Shown here: one piece after another, positions 24,813-33,300 of the stretch
How positions within the stretch are numbered: the stretch's first letter is position 1
Layout: every line of letters starts with the position of its first letter
Source: Mycobacterium sp. E3198
GTDB lineage: Bacteria; Actinomycetota; Actinomycetes; Mycobacteriales; Mycobacteriaceae
DNA length: 64,000 nt
Assembly: GCF_001667015.1 (NCBI RefSeq)
Contig: NZ_LZIS01000181.1
Coordinates: forward strand, 89,680-153,679
Reading direction: 5' to 3'
Made by a program: the position numbers and the translations under genes
Notes under the pieces: generated by a model
The model's database searches: none
Seen by the model: only the letters and a program-made list of their open reading frames with translations
What the model was told of the DNA's origin: nothing

Positions 24813-27065
24813 GTGTCGTCTCAGCCGCGCGGGCTCGCCGCTATGACGCTAGGACTGAGCCCCGAGCAGCAGGCTCTCAGCGACGCCGTCGTCCAGTTCG
24901 CCAATCGGTACGCCCCGATCGCCGAAACCCGCGACAGCTTCGACGCACTGGCGTCGGGAAGGCTCCCGGCCTGGTGGGATGCCCTGGTCGCCAACGGCTT
25001 TCACGCGGTACACCTGCCGGAGCGCCTCGGCGGGCAGGGTGGACGGCTGATCGACGCGGCATGTGTACTCGAAGCGGCGGGCAAGACACTGTTGCCGGGC
25101 CCACTGCTGCCCACGGTGACGGCGGGAGCCGTCGCGCTGCTGGCCGATCCGACGCCGACCGCCGAATCCCTGTTGCGCGACCTCGCATCCGGGTTGCCCG
25201 CGGCGGTCGTCCTTCCCGACGGCGGCAACTTTCGTGCGCGGGCCGACGGCCGGGGATGGGTGCTCAGCGGCGAATCGGACGTCACCGCGGGCGTGTGTTC
25301 GGCGCGGGTGATCCTGGTGGCGGCCCGAACCAACGGCGGAGCGCTCGCCTGGGTCTTGGTGGACACCGAAAAGCCGACGGCGACGGTCGAATCCGTACCC
25401 GGAACCGACCTGGTCACCGATGTCGGCGTCCTGCGGCTGAGCGACTATCGCCCCGATTCGCCGGAGCTGACCGGGATCGACGCCGACCGCGCGCAGTCCG
25501 TCGCCGTGGGGTTGGTGGCCGGCACGACGGCCGGCATCGCGCAGTGGTGCGTCGAAGCGGTCACCGCGCACCTGCGCACGCGGGAACAGTTCGGCAAGGT
25601 CATCGGGACCTTCCAGGCGCTGCAGCACAGCGCGGCGATGCTCTTGGTCAACAGCGAGTTGGCGACCGCGGCGGCCTGGGATGCGGTGCACGCCGCCGAC
25701 GAGCCGCCCGACCAGCACCGACTTGCCGCGGCCGGGGCCGCGGTGATCGCGGTCTCGCCGATCCCGGACCTGGTGCTCGATGCCCTGACGATGCTCGGCG
25801 CCATCGGTTTCACCTGGGAACACGACGTGCATCTCTACTGGCGGCGGGCCATCAGCCTGGCGGGATCGATCGGCCCGGCCAATCGTTGGGCCCGACGGCT
25901 GGGCGGACTGACCCGCACCCGGCAACGCGACATGTCGGTCAATCTGGGCGACGCCGAGCCGGACTTCCGGTCCTGGGTCGCCGAGACGCTGGATGCGGCA
26001 ATGCAGTTGCGCAACGACACCCCGGCCCCGCACGGCGATTACCCCGACCAGGCCTCCGGGCCGCAGCGGACGCTGATCGCCGACGCCGGTCTGATGGCAC
26101 CGCACTGGCCGGCGCCATGGGGCGTCGATGCGGGTCCGCTCAAGCAGCTCATCATCGACGAGGAGTTCGCCAAACGACCCGGGCTGGTCCGGCCTTCGCT
26201 CAACATCGCGGAGTGGATCCTGCCCTCGGTGCTGGCCGCGGCGCCAAAAGAGTTGCAGGAACGGCTGATTCCGCCCACCCAACGCGGCGATATCCACTGG
26301 TGCCAGCTGTTCAGCGAACCGGGAGCCGGCTCGGACCTCGCGTCGCTGGCCACCAGGGCGACCAAGGTCGACGGCGGCTGGCGAATCAACGGGCACAAGA
26401 TCTGGACGTCGCTGGCGCAGTACGCCGACCTGGGCGCGCTGCTGGCGCGCACGGACCCCGAAGCCAGCAAGCACCGTGGCATCGGCTACTTCATCATCGA
26501 TATGCGCTCGCCCGGCATCGAAGTGCAGCCCATCAAGACGGCGACCGGTCAGGCGCACTTCAACGAGGTCTTCCTCAACGACGTTTTCGTCCCCGACGAG
26601 ATGCTGCTGGGCGGTCCCACCGACGGCTGGCGCCTCGCGATCGCCACGATGGCCGAAGAGCGCTCGGCCATCAGCGGATACGTCAAGCTCGACCGGGCCG
26701 TCGCGCTCCGCCGGCTCGCCGCCCAGCCCGGGCCGGATCGCGACGACGCGCTGCGTGAACTCGGCGAACTCGACGCCTACACGAACGCCATCCGGGCGCT
26801 CGGCGTCCGGGAAACCATCCGGCTGCTCGACGGCCAGGCGTCGGGCCCGGCGTCGAGCATCGCCAAGGTCGCGATGAACGTGTTGCTGCGGCGTACCTTC
26901 GAGGCCACGCTGCAGTTGACCGGCCAGGTGGCGATGGTGAACGACGCCGACGCCGCGGTCGTGGAACCTTACCTGCATCTCCCGGCCGAGCTGATCGGCG
27001 GCGGGACGAGGGAGATCCAGCTGAACATCATCGCGCAGATGATCCTCGGACTACCCCGAAAGTAG
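24813..27065 (+). CDS. Fused acyl-CoA dehydrogenase with two ACAD domains (FadE-type)
   Basis: The 750-residue protein (GTG at 24813; an ATG at 24843 is possible) holds two acyl-CoA dehydrogenase units. The first, about residues 12-365, has REQFGKVIGTFQALQH but a poorly conserved FAD-binding middle. The second, about 380-750, has WCQLFSEPGAGSDLAS, INGHKIWTS and the C-terminal IGGGTREIQLNIIAQMILGLPR. This fused layout is known from mycobacterial FadE34-like enzymes acting on steroid or branched acyl-CoAs. The first half may be a structural pseudo-subunit. It heads an operon with Ltp and DUF35 genes (8- and 2-bp gaps). Confidence 0.92.
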   Translation: MSSQPRGLAAMTLGLSPEQQALSDAVVQFANRYAPIAETRDSFDALASGRLPAWWDALVANGFHAVHLPERLGGQGGRLIDAACVLEAAGKTLLPGPLLPTVTAGAVALLADPTPTAESLLRDLASGLPAAVVLPDGGNFRARADGRGWVLSGESDVTAGVCSARVILVAARTNGGALAWVLVDTEKPTATVESVPGTDLVTDVGVLRLSDYRPDSPELTGIDADRAQSVAVGLVAGTTAGIAQWCVEAVTAHLRTREQFGKVIGTFQALQHSAAMLLVNSELATAAAWDAVHAADEPPDQHRLAAAGAAVIAVSPIPDLVLDALTMLGAIGFTWEHDVHLYWRRAISLAGSIGPANRWARRLGGLTRTRQRDMSVNLGDAEPDFRSWVAETLDAAMQLRNDTPAPHGDYPDQASGPQRTLIADAGLMAPHWPAPWGVDAGPLKQLIIDEEFAKRPGLVRPSLNIAEWILPSVLAAAPKELQERLIPPTQRGDIHWCQLFSEPGAGSDLASLATRATKVDGGWRINGHKIWTSLAQYADLGALLARTDPEASKHRGIGYFIIDMRSPGIEVQPIKTATGQAHFNEVFLNDVFVPDEMLLGGPTDGWRLAIATMAEERSAISGYVKLDRAVALRRLAAQPGPDRDDALRELGELDAYTNAIRALGVRETIRLLDGQASGPASSIAKVAMNVLLRRTFEATLQLTGQVAMVNDADAAVVEPYLHLPAELIGGGTREIQLNIIAQMILGLPRK

Positions 27066-27073
27066 GACACCGC

Positions 27074-28282
27074 ATGGGATTACGTGGAGAGGCCGCGATC
27101 CTCGGCTACGTCGAGCTGCCGCCCGAGCGGCTGGCCAAGGCTTCGCCCGCACCGTTCGTGCTCGAACAGTGGGCCGAGCTGGCCGCGGCCGCGCTCGAGG
27201 ACGCCGGAGTGCCGGGTGAAGCGGTCAACGGAATCGCGGCATCGCACCTGGCCGAGTCGGAGATCTTCGTGCCCTCGACCATCGCCGAATACCTCGGGGT
27301 GGGAGCGAGATTCGCCGAGATGGTGGACCTCGGGGGCGCCAGCGCGGCGGCCATGGTGTGGCGAGCGGCCGCCGCGGTCGAACTCGGCATCTGCGACGCC
27401 GTGCTGTGTGCGCTGCCCGCGCGCTACATCACGCCGTCGTCGAAGAAGAAACCGCGCAAACTCGTGGACGCGATGTTCTTCGGCTCGTCGAGCAACCAAT
27501 ACGGCTCGCCGCAGGCGGAATTCGAGATCCCGTACGGCAACCTGGGGCAAAACGGCCCCTACGGTCAGGTGGCCCAGCGCTACGCGGCGGTCTACGGCTA
27601 CGACGAGCGGGCGATGGCCAAGATCGTCGTCGACCAGCGGGTCAACGCCAACCACACCGACGGCGCGATCTGGAGGGACAAGCCGCTCACGATCGAGGAC
27701 GTGCTGGCCAGCCCGGTGATCGCCGACCCGCTGCACATGCTGGAGATCGTCATGCCCTGCGTCGGGGGCGCGGCGGTCGTCGTAGCCAACGCCGACCTGG
27801 CGCGCCGGTCGCGCAATCGACCGGTGTGGATCAAGGGATTTGGCGAGCACGTCCCGTTCAAGACGCCGACCTACGCCGAGGATCTCTTGCACACCCCGAT
27901 CGCCGAGGCCGCCGACACCGCGTTCGCGATGACCGATCTGATCCGGGACCAGATGGACATGGTGTCGATCTATGACTGCTACACCATCACCGTGCTGCTG
28001 TCGCTGGAGGACGCCGGGTTCTGCGAGAAGGGCAAAGGCATGGACTTCGTTGCCAACCACGACCTGACCTTCCGCGGCGACTTCCCGCTGAACACCGCCG
28101 GCGGGCAGCTGGGCTTCGGCCAGGCCGGATTGGCGGGCGGCATGCACCACGTGTGCGACGCGACCCGCCAGATCATGGGGCGCGCCGGCGCGGCCCAGGT
28201 CGCCGACTGCAACCTCGCCTTCGTGTCCGGCAACGGCGGCATCCTGTCCGAGCAGACAACGCTGATCCTGCAGGGGGACTGA
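27074..28282 (+). CDS. Thiolase-like lipid-transfer (Ltp/SCP-x type) protein
   Basis: The 402-residue thiolase-fold protein lacks the nucleophilic cysteine: the position reads DLGGASAAAM. It keeps SIYDCYTITVLLSLEDAGF, NTAGGQLGFGQAGLAGGMHH and SGNGGILSEQ. This fits the Ltp2-like group, which works as retro-aldolases on beta-hydroxyacyl-CoA side chains together with a DUF35 partner. The DUF35 gene follows 2 bp downstream. The preceding acyl-CoA dehydrogenase would supply the enoyl intermediate. Function is inferred from this operon pattern. Confidence 0.9.
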   Translation: MGLRGEAAILGYVELPPERLAKASPAPFVLEQWAELAAAALEDAGVPGEAVNGIAASHLAESEIFVPSTIAEYLGVGARFAEMVDLGGASAAAMVWRAAAAVELGICDAVLCALPARYITPSSKKKPRKLVDAMFFGSSSNQYGSPQAEFEIPYGNLGQNGPYGQVAQRYAAVYGYDERAMAKIVVDQRVNANHTDGAIWRDKPLTIEDVLASPVIADPLHMLEIVMPCVGGAAVVVANADLARRSRNRPVWIKGFGEHVPFKTPTYAEDLLHTPIAEAADTAFAMTDLIRDQMDMVSIYDCYTITVLLSLEDAGFCEKGKGMDFVANHDLTFRGDFPLNTAGGQLGFGQAGLAGGMHHVCDATRQIMGRAGAAQVADCNLAFVSGNGGILSEQTTLILQGD

Positions 28283-28284
28283 TC

Positions 28285-28701
28285 ATGGACTTCGAGCGGC
28301 CCATGCCCGTCAAAACGCCTACCACTGCGCCGTTTTGGGATGCGCTGGCAGGGCACCGCATCGTCATCCAGTACTCGCCGTCGTCGCAGAGCTATGTGTT
28401 CTATCCGCGGGTGCGCGCGCCGCGGACGCTGGCCGACGACCTTCAGTGGCGGCAGATATCCGGCATGGGAACGCTGTACTCGTTCACCGTGGCCCGCCGC
28501 CCCGTCGGCCCGCACTTCGCCGACGCCGTTCCGCAGCTGCTGGCCATCGTCGAATGGGACGAAGGCCCACGGTTTTCCACCGAGATGGTCAACGTCGAGC
28601 CGGAAGACCTGAGGGTGGGGATGCGGGTGCGGCCGGTGTTCTGCGACTACCCCGAGCACGACGTCACGATGCTGCGGTACGAGCCGGCCGACGGGGCCTG
28701 A
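28285..28701 (+). CDS. DUF35 OB-fold protein without zinc-ribbon cysteines
   Basis: The 138-residue protein has the DUF35/OB-fold pattern: FWDALAGHRIVIQY, YPRVRAP, GMGTLYSFTVARRPVGP and VGMRVRPVF. The four zinc-ribbon cysteines normal for the family are absent; the region reads QYSPSSQSYVFYPR. The ATG is 2 bp after the stop of the Ltp gene. DUF35 proteins bind acyl-CoA and pair with Ltp-type aldolases. The second DUF35 protein in the window (41042-41464) keeps all four cysteines. Confidence 0.88.
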   Translation: MDFERPMPVKTPTTAPFWDALAGHRIVIQYSPSSQSYVFYPRVRAPRTLADDLQWRQISGMGTLYSFTVARRPVGPHFADAVPQLLAIVEWDEGPRFSTEMVNVEPEDLRVGMRVRPVFCDYPEHDVTMLRYEPADGA

Positions 28702-28716
28702 CTGCGACGCTTCGGT

Positions 28717-29712
28717 TCAGCTACTCAGTCGATTTCGCATCCAAGCGACACCGCCGCTGATGTCGTACGGGGAGTAGTGGGGATTGGGCTGGTCGCCCAG
28801 GAACGCCACGCCGCTGACGATGGCCATCACGATCCCCAAGACCTCGTCGACCGGCTGCCCGAACAGGATGGCGATCTGTGCGGCGAGGGAGAACGGGTTG
28901 GAGAAGAAGTCGGAGCGCGCCACGGCCTGGTACACGGCGGCCTTCACCTCGCTCGATTTGTCGTCGATGTTCTCGGCGAAGATGTCGCCCTCGCGGTAAA
29001 CGTCAACCCAGAAATCGGGCTTGCCCGGGCAGCCGGGTAGCCCGAACCGCCGGATCGGGTCGAGCCCATGGCTACCGGCCTGGGTGATCCAGGGCCGGGC
29101 CCAGTCCGCGATGCTGTCCGTCTGGCGACCCGGATTCCCGTAGGCCAGCACGCCTTTGAGGTCCGGCGTTCGCCAGTCGAGCGGCTTACCGGGCGCCAGG
29201 TAGTCGAAGTAGAAGTCGCAGATGACGATGCCGCCCTGGGAGAACCCGCCGAGGGACCAGGGCGTGCCCTTCGGGAAGGGGACGAGGTTGTCCATGACCT
29301 CGGAGCCGACGAGCCGCGCCAACTCGTTGACACCGCTCGCGTTGTCGAACGGGATCGGGCCGTTGTTGTAACCGATCGGCTGGTGGTGACAGAGTCCTTC
29401 GGCCTCGAGCCGCGCGCCGGTGTCGGCGACCGGACCGGCGAACATGTTCGAACTATGCCCTTCGACAGTGAACATGATGGGCCGCAGGCCGGGGGCCGGT
29501 GGCACGTATCCGACGCGGGCCGCCGTGGTGGCGTCGAATTCTCCCGATTGCGGCAGTCCGAGGCGGCGCTGCATTTCCTTGACCGCGGCGACTTCGTCGT
29601 TGCCGTAGTTGCCATCTTCGGGCGGCGCGTAGGCGCGGTATTCGCGCTTGAACCAGGCCTGCCAGTATTCGATTTCCGGGCCGTGTGACCCGCGTTGGTA
29701 GGGGAGCGGCAT
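28717..29712 (-). CDS. lysB: LysB-type mycolylarabinogalactan esterase with peptidoglycan-binding domain
   Basis: The 331-residue protein has an N-terminal peptidoglycan-binding domain (about residues 8-68, DEVAAVKEMQRRLGLPQSGEFD). A cutinase-like alpha/beta hydrolase follows with the nucleophile Ser168 in GGFSQGG, and a C-terminal HYSPYDISGG segment typical of mycobacteriophage LysB. LysB cleaves the ester linking mycolic acids to arabinogalactan so that the outer membrane fails at lysis. It is preceded by AAGGAGG and lies 45 bp downstream of LysA on the same strand. No signal peptide is present, as in phage LysB. Confidence 0.92.
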   Translation of the reverse strand: MPLPYQRGSHGPEIEYWQAWFKREYRAYAPPEDGNYGNDEVAAVKEMQRRLGLPQSGEFDATTAARVGYVPPAPGLRPIMFTVEGHSSNMFAGPVADTGARLEAEGLCHHQPIGYNNGPIPFDNASGVNELARLVGSEVMDNLVPFPKGTPWSLGGFSQGGIVICDFYFDYLAPGKPLDWRTPDLKGVLAYGNPGRQTDSIADWARPWITQAGSHGLDPIRRFGLPGCPGKPDFWVDVYREGDIFAENIDDKSSEVKAAVYQAVARSDFFSNPFSLAAQIAILFGQPVDEVLGIVMAIVSGVAFLGDQPNPHYSPYDISGGVAWMRNRLSS

Positions 29713-29757
29713 TTCGGTGAACCTCCTTGAGGGGCGGTCAATTTCTCAGCGGCAGCG

Positions 29758-31290
29758 TCATCGCTTCTTTGCGGACGCTTTTCGCGCCGGCGCCTTTTTG
29801 GCCGCCGCGGCCGGCCTCGACGCCGCCCCGTTGCCGGTGGGAGGAATCACGATGCGGGGAGCCGCCTTCTTGTTGGTCGGCCGGGGTGCCTGGGCGAGTA
29901 GGACATCCAGGGCCGGCTTGTAGGCGGCCAGGTAGTCCACGATTGTCAGGTTGCCGAGCTGCGGCCAGCCGTGCCCGTAGCCGTCCGAGCCGACCGGCCC
30001 CGCCAGCTGCTCGTAGATGAGCCGCTGGTAGTCCGCCGGCACCGTAGGCACCACGAGCGGCGAGGGTGTGACCGGTGCCGCGTCGCCCACCCCCAGCACC
30101 GAGGCCAACTGGGATGGCGAGAGGCCGTCGGCGCTGTTCATGTCGCAGTTGCCGAAGGGTGGCGCCCCCTCGGGGAGGCCGGCCCCGTAACCTTGGCCGT
30201 CGGTGTATTGGTGCGCGACCTTGAATACGGCCGGGTCGTTGGGATTTGAGCCGTAGCCGGCGACGATCATCGGCACGTGCTCGGGCCTGGTCTGCCACAT
30301 CTGGCGCATGTCGTTGAGGTTGCAGTACCCGATCACGCGGCGCGCGTCGCCGAGCCACTTGGCCAGCGCGTAGTACATGCCGTTGACGGCGGCGCTTTGG
30401 TCGCAGTTCGGGTTACCGTCTCCGCACTCCACGTCGATCATGGCGACCATCTTGGCGTGGGGGCCGCCGTTGGAGTTGATCTGATCCTGGAAGGTCGCCA
30501 GCGTTGCCTGCCAGTCGGGCCGCCAGTAGGCGTAGACGATGAAGCCCTCGAGCCTGCCGTCGTCGGCGGCTTGCTTGCACCAGCCGTAGTTCCGGGCGAA
30601 GTTGTTGTCGCGGTGCGTCCCGTCGTTGGCCCGGATGGACAGCCAGCGATAGTGCCAGTCGGTGCCGTCCTCGTTGTACGTGGCGTCGGTGTAGGCGTCG
30701 GTCACCGGCACCTGGTGCTCGGACACGTCGGCGAACAGCGTGTCACGCGGCTCGCCTTGCGGCGCGGGACCGGTTCCGCTGGGCTGGTGCGGAATTGGTG
30801 TGCCGTCTTCGACGATGGGGCCGGGCACGAACCACCAGTCGTTGGCGTAGGGGTTGTCCACCGCCATCGCCTGGTCGCGCAGCACGGTGCCGTTGTCGCC
30901 GTTGGTTTCCACGCGCAGATCGCCGATTTGGCACCACATGTGCGAGTTCATTCCGCCGCCGGGGCCGTGGTGCAGGGCAATCTTGATCGCGGCGTCGGCC
31001 GGGAACGCGCTGGGGTTCGCTACCTGGACGGTGTGGAACGGGCCGTCGAGCGGATTGGCTTGGCCGCCGTGCGACGGCGCCCGCCAGCTCTCCGTGCAGA
31101 GGCCGTGGCGGGACCACTCCATGGCGGTGCCGTTGATGCCACCGTCGAGTTCGTCGACGACGCAGCCCGAGCAGTCGGTGCCCTTCCGGCGGTTGAAGGG
31201 GTCCCAGTTGCCGCCGTAGTCGTACGGGTTACCCGCGCGGTCGATGGCGATCTGCTGTCCGAAGGAAATGGTCTTGCGTGGCACCGGCAT
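29758..31290 (-). CDS. lysA: LysA-type endolysin: NlpC/P60-like domain plus GH25 lysozyme-like domain
   Basis: The 510-residue protein starts with a cysteine-peptidase-like domain (Cys40 in GTDCSGC, His117 in GMNSHMW; residues ~8-160). A GH25-type muramidase domain follows from FADVSEHQ (~186), with the catalytic pair D286-x-E288 in MIDVECG. A LysA-like C-terminal part (GWPQLGNLTIVDYLAA) precedes a Lys/Ala/Pro tail ending KASAKKR. It would cut peptide and glycan bonds of peptidoglycan. AAAGGAGG precedes the ATG. There is no signal peptide, so release would need a holin or another route. Confidence 0.9.
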   Translation of the reverse strand: MPVPRKTISFGQQIAIDRAGNPYDYGGNWDPFNRRKGTDCSGCVVDELDGGINGTAMEWSRHGLCTESWRAPSHGGQANPLDGPFHTVQVANPSAFPADAAIKIALHHGPGGGMNSHMWCQIGDLRVETNGDNGTVLRDQAMAVDNPYANDWWFVPGPIVEDGTPIPHQPSGTGPAPQGEPRDTLFADVSEHQVPVTDAYTDATYNEDGTDWHYRWLSIRANDGTHRDNNFARNYGWCKQAADDGRLEGFIVYAYWRPDWQATLATFQDQINSNGGPHAKMVAMIDVECGDGNPNCDQSAAVNGMYYALAKWLGDARRVIGYCNLNDMRQMWQTRPEHVPMIVAGYGSNPNDPAVFKVAHQYTDGQGYGAGLPEGAPPFGNCDMNSADGLSPSQLASVLGVGDAAPVTPSPLVVPTVPADYQRLIYEQLAGPVGSDGYGHGWPQLGNLTIVDYLAAYKPALDVLLAQAPRPTNKKAAPRIVIPPTGNGAASRPAAAAKKAPARKASAKKR

Positions 31291-31332
31291 TGGTCGGCCC
31301 TCCTTTGCAGTGTGTGTCGTTGGGGCCCGGTT

Positions 31333-32058
31333 TCAAGCGGTTGCCTGGGCGAGCAGCGCGTCGGCCTGCTCGCGCCGGCGCCGGGTGCGGGCGAACTTTC
31401 CCGACTTCATTTCCTTGCGCCACCCGGGAAATGCGTCGCCGAATTTTTGACGCTCGGCCCCGGCGGCCTCGTAGACGACGTAGCCGCCTTTGAGGATGCT
31501 GAATGGGGCGTGCAGCTTGCCCAGCTTGTCGTATTGGGCGGTCGCGTGATTGGACAGCGGGTCGAACCACGCCGGGGTCACGAAGTTGGACACCGACACA
31601 CCGTCGACCGCGTAGGTCGGGGCCTCGACCGGGTCGCACACCTCGAAGCTGTAGGCCTTGCCGCGCCCGTCGTTGGCCCACAAATTGCAGTTGGGGTCGA
31701 TGAACATCTCGAGCACCTCGTGTGACAGGACGCTGGAGACGCTCCAGTCGCCCTTCGTCGCCATCCCGCCATTGTCGAGTTCCGGCTTGGCCGCGACCAC
31801 GCCCCAGAGCTTCCCGCCCCGGTCCTCGGTGTGGTAACCGAGCACGCCGTCGGGCTGGTCGTTGATGGTGTCGACGAGCGTGATGCCGTGCGCCGCCGGG
31901 GGCACGTCTTTGGCGTTGCTGTAGAAGATCACCGCCGCCGCGGCCCGATCCCACAGCGGGGCAACGTCCATCCGGATTTGCCTCGCGATCGCCTGGGTCA
32001 TGATCGCGGCGTCCGCATTGGATACGAGTTTCGACTGGTTGAGAATCGCGATGAGCAT
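31333..32058 (-). CDS. Protein of unknown function with HEVLE motif, first gene of lysin operon
   Basis: The ATG at 32058 follows GGGAG and gives 241 residues. The sequence contains SSVLSHEVLEMFIDPN around residues 108-123, which looks like a metal-binding peptidase helix (His113, Glu114 and a further acidic residue), although the second histidine of HExxH is absent. The rest has mixed strands, a GYHTEDRGGKLWGVV segment and a basic C-terminus (RTRRRREQ). It is 42 bp upstream of lysA on the same strand. A role in cell-wall cleavage or as a metallopeptidase is inference. Confidence 0.7.
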   Translation of the reverse strand: MLIAILNQSKLVSNADAAIMTQAIARQIRMDVAPLWDRAAAAVIFYSNAKDVPPAAHGITLVDTINDQPDGVLGYHTEDRGGKLWGVVAAKPELDNGGMATKGDWSVSSVLSHEVLEMFIDPNCNLWANDGRGKAYSFEVCDPVEAPTYAVDGVSVSNFVTPAWFDPLSNHATAQYDKLGKLHAPFSILKGGYVVYEAAGAERQKFGDAFPGWRKEMKSGKFARTRRRREQADALLAQATA

Positions 32059-32121
32059 GTCGGGCTCCCGTCGAGGCTGATGTGGGTGCGAATGTGCCAC
32101 TCCCATCAATTCGGCGCATGA

Positions 32122-32189
32122 GTAGTCGACTACGTCATCGCGTAGGCAAGGAGTTCTCGTCGGACGCCGCACGGCAAGTAGCCGACTAC
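32122..32189. promoter_or_regulatory. Twin palindromes in the divergent region of the lysis module
   Basis: GTAGTCGACTAC (32122-32133) is a perfect 12-bp palindrome. GTAGCCGACTAC (32178-32189) repeats it with one change, 56 bp further on. They lie between the leftward lysin operon (start 32058) and the rightward membrane-protein gene (start 32266), so a shared regulator of both is plausible. Confidence 0.55.
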
Positions 32190-32265
32190 GCTATGGCGGC
32201 CAGGCCCGCGGGAGTGAACTCGAGGCGATTCTGTCGCCCGACCCGTTCACCCTGGGGAGGAATCC

Positions 32266-33294
32266 ATGTCCACACCGCCGAACGCCGGCCCGACGCCGCC
32301 CGCTCCCAACGTCCGTGGCGATGCGTGGAACGGCTTTGAGTCGGGACTTCCGAAGTCGTGGAGGTCGGCCTCGCCCTGGAGGCAAACGGTCCAGCGCCGC
32401 CGGATCATGCTGCTGGACGACCTGGCCCGCCTCGAGCTGAAGAACCGGCCCGAACAGGAGCAGCGCGCCTTCCTGATCGACAACCTCCTGTCCGACGCCA
32501 ATATCGCGTCGCAGGCCAAAGTCGGCATCCGAAAGTGGTGGTGGGGCACCGAGATCGAGCGTGCCTGGGCACGGTTGAACGAGGTCGAGGAGCGCACGGT
32601 CGATCTGCTACCCGACACGGAACTGCCCGCCCGCGCCAGCGAAGCCTTGGGGTACGCGAGCGCACACTTAGACGGTGGTGACCAGAGGCAGCAGCATCTG
32701 CAAGCATTGCTTGCGGATCCGTCCCATCTCAACACCGCGGATCTGCGCCCATCCATCGTCGGTGTTTTGCGCACTGCGCACGAGAGCTCCGATCGCAGCA
32801 ACCAAGAGGCGCGGTTTCTGCGGAACCGGTTGATCCTCGCGTCCGGGGTCTGCCTCTTTTTCGCCGCCCTGACCCTGTTGACCCAGCGGCTGTTCCGCGA
32901 CAATCACTTCCTCACCTTGCCCGACGACACCTTCAAGGATTCGCCGTGGCAGTACCTCCTCCTGGTGATGTTCTTCGGGTCCGTCGGTGCGCTGTTCACC
33001 GCGATCCCGGCCATGTCCAATGTGCCGTTGGACCACAGTCCCTTCAATCTGCCGCTCCAGCAGGGTTTATTGAAGTTGGTCCTCGGCCCGCTGGTCGCCG
33101 TCGTCGGGCTCTTGATCCTGGACGCCGATGTGCTGCATGTCGGATCGTCGAACACGTTGATCGGCAGCCTGCTCCTCGCGACCGTATTCGGGGCGGGTCA
33201 GCACGCGGTCACCAGGTATGTCGATCAGCGTGCCAGCGAGATCCTCACGGCGGAAGCGGGTCCGACGAAGAGTAGTTCCGCGAAGAAGCGTTAG
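32266..33294 (+). CDS. Multi-pass membrane protein of unknown function beside lysin genes
   Basis: The 342-residue protein has a ~185-residue N-terminal soluble part rich in charged helices (RIMLLDDLARLELKNRPEQE, WWWGTEIERAWARLNEVEER). About four hydrophobic segments follow near residues 190-210, 230-250, 268-288 and 295-313, and then a cytoplasmic tail ending SSSAKKR. LysA ends in KASAKKR. I do not recognise a family. Its place next to lysin genes that lack export signals raises the idea of a holin-like or gating role, but it is larger than typical holins. A plausible ribosome-binding site GGGGAGG precedes the ATG. Confidence 0.72.
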   Translation: MSTPPNAGPTPPAPNVRGDAWNGFESGLPKSWRSASPWRQTVQRRRIMLLDDLARLELKNRPEQEQRAFLIDNLLSDANIASQAKVGIRKWWWGTEIERAWARLNEVEERTVDLLPDTELPARASEALGYASAHLDGGDQRQQHLQALLADPSHLNTADLRPSIVGVLRTAHESSDRSNQEARFLRNRLILASGVCLFFAALTLLTQRLFRDNHFLTLPDDTFKDSPWQYLLLVMFFGSVGALFTAIPAMSNVPLDHSPFNLPLQQGLLKLVLGPLVAVVGLLILDADVLHVGSSNTLIGSLLLATVFGAGQHAVTRYVDQRASEILTAEAGPTKSSSAKKR

Positions 33295-33300
33295 GTCAAA

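Noticed and set aside
28717..33294. Complete or inducible prophage
   Set aside because: Only lysis-type genes are present; no integrase, attachment-site repeats, structural or packaging genes were found on either side.
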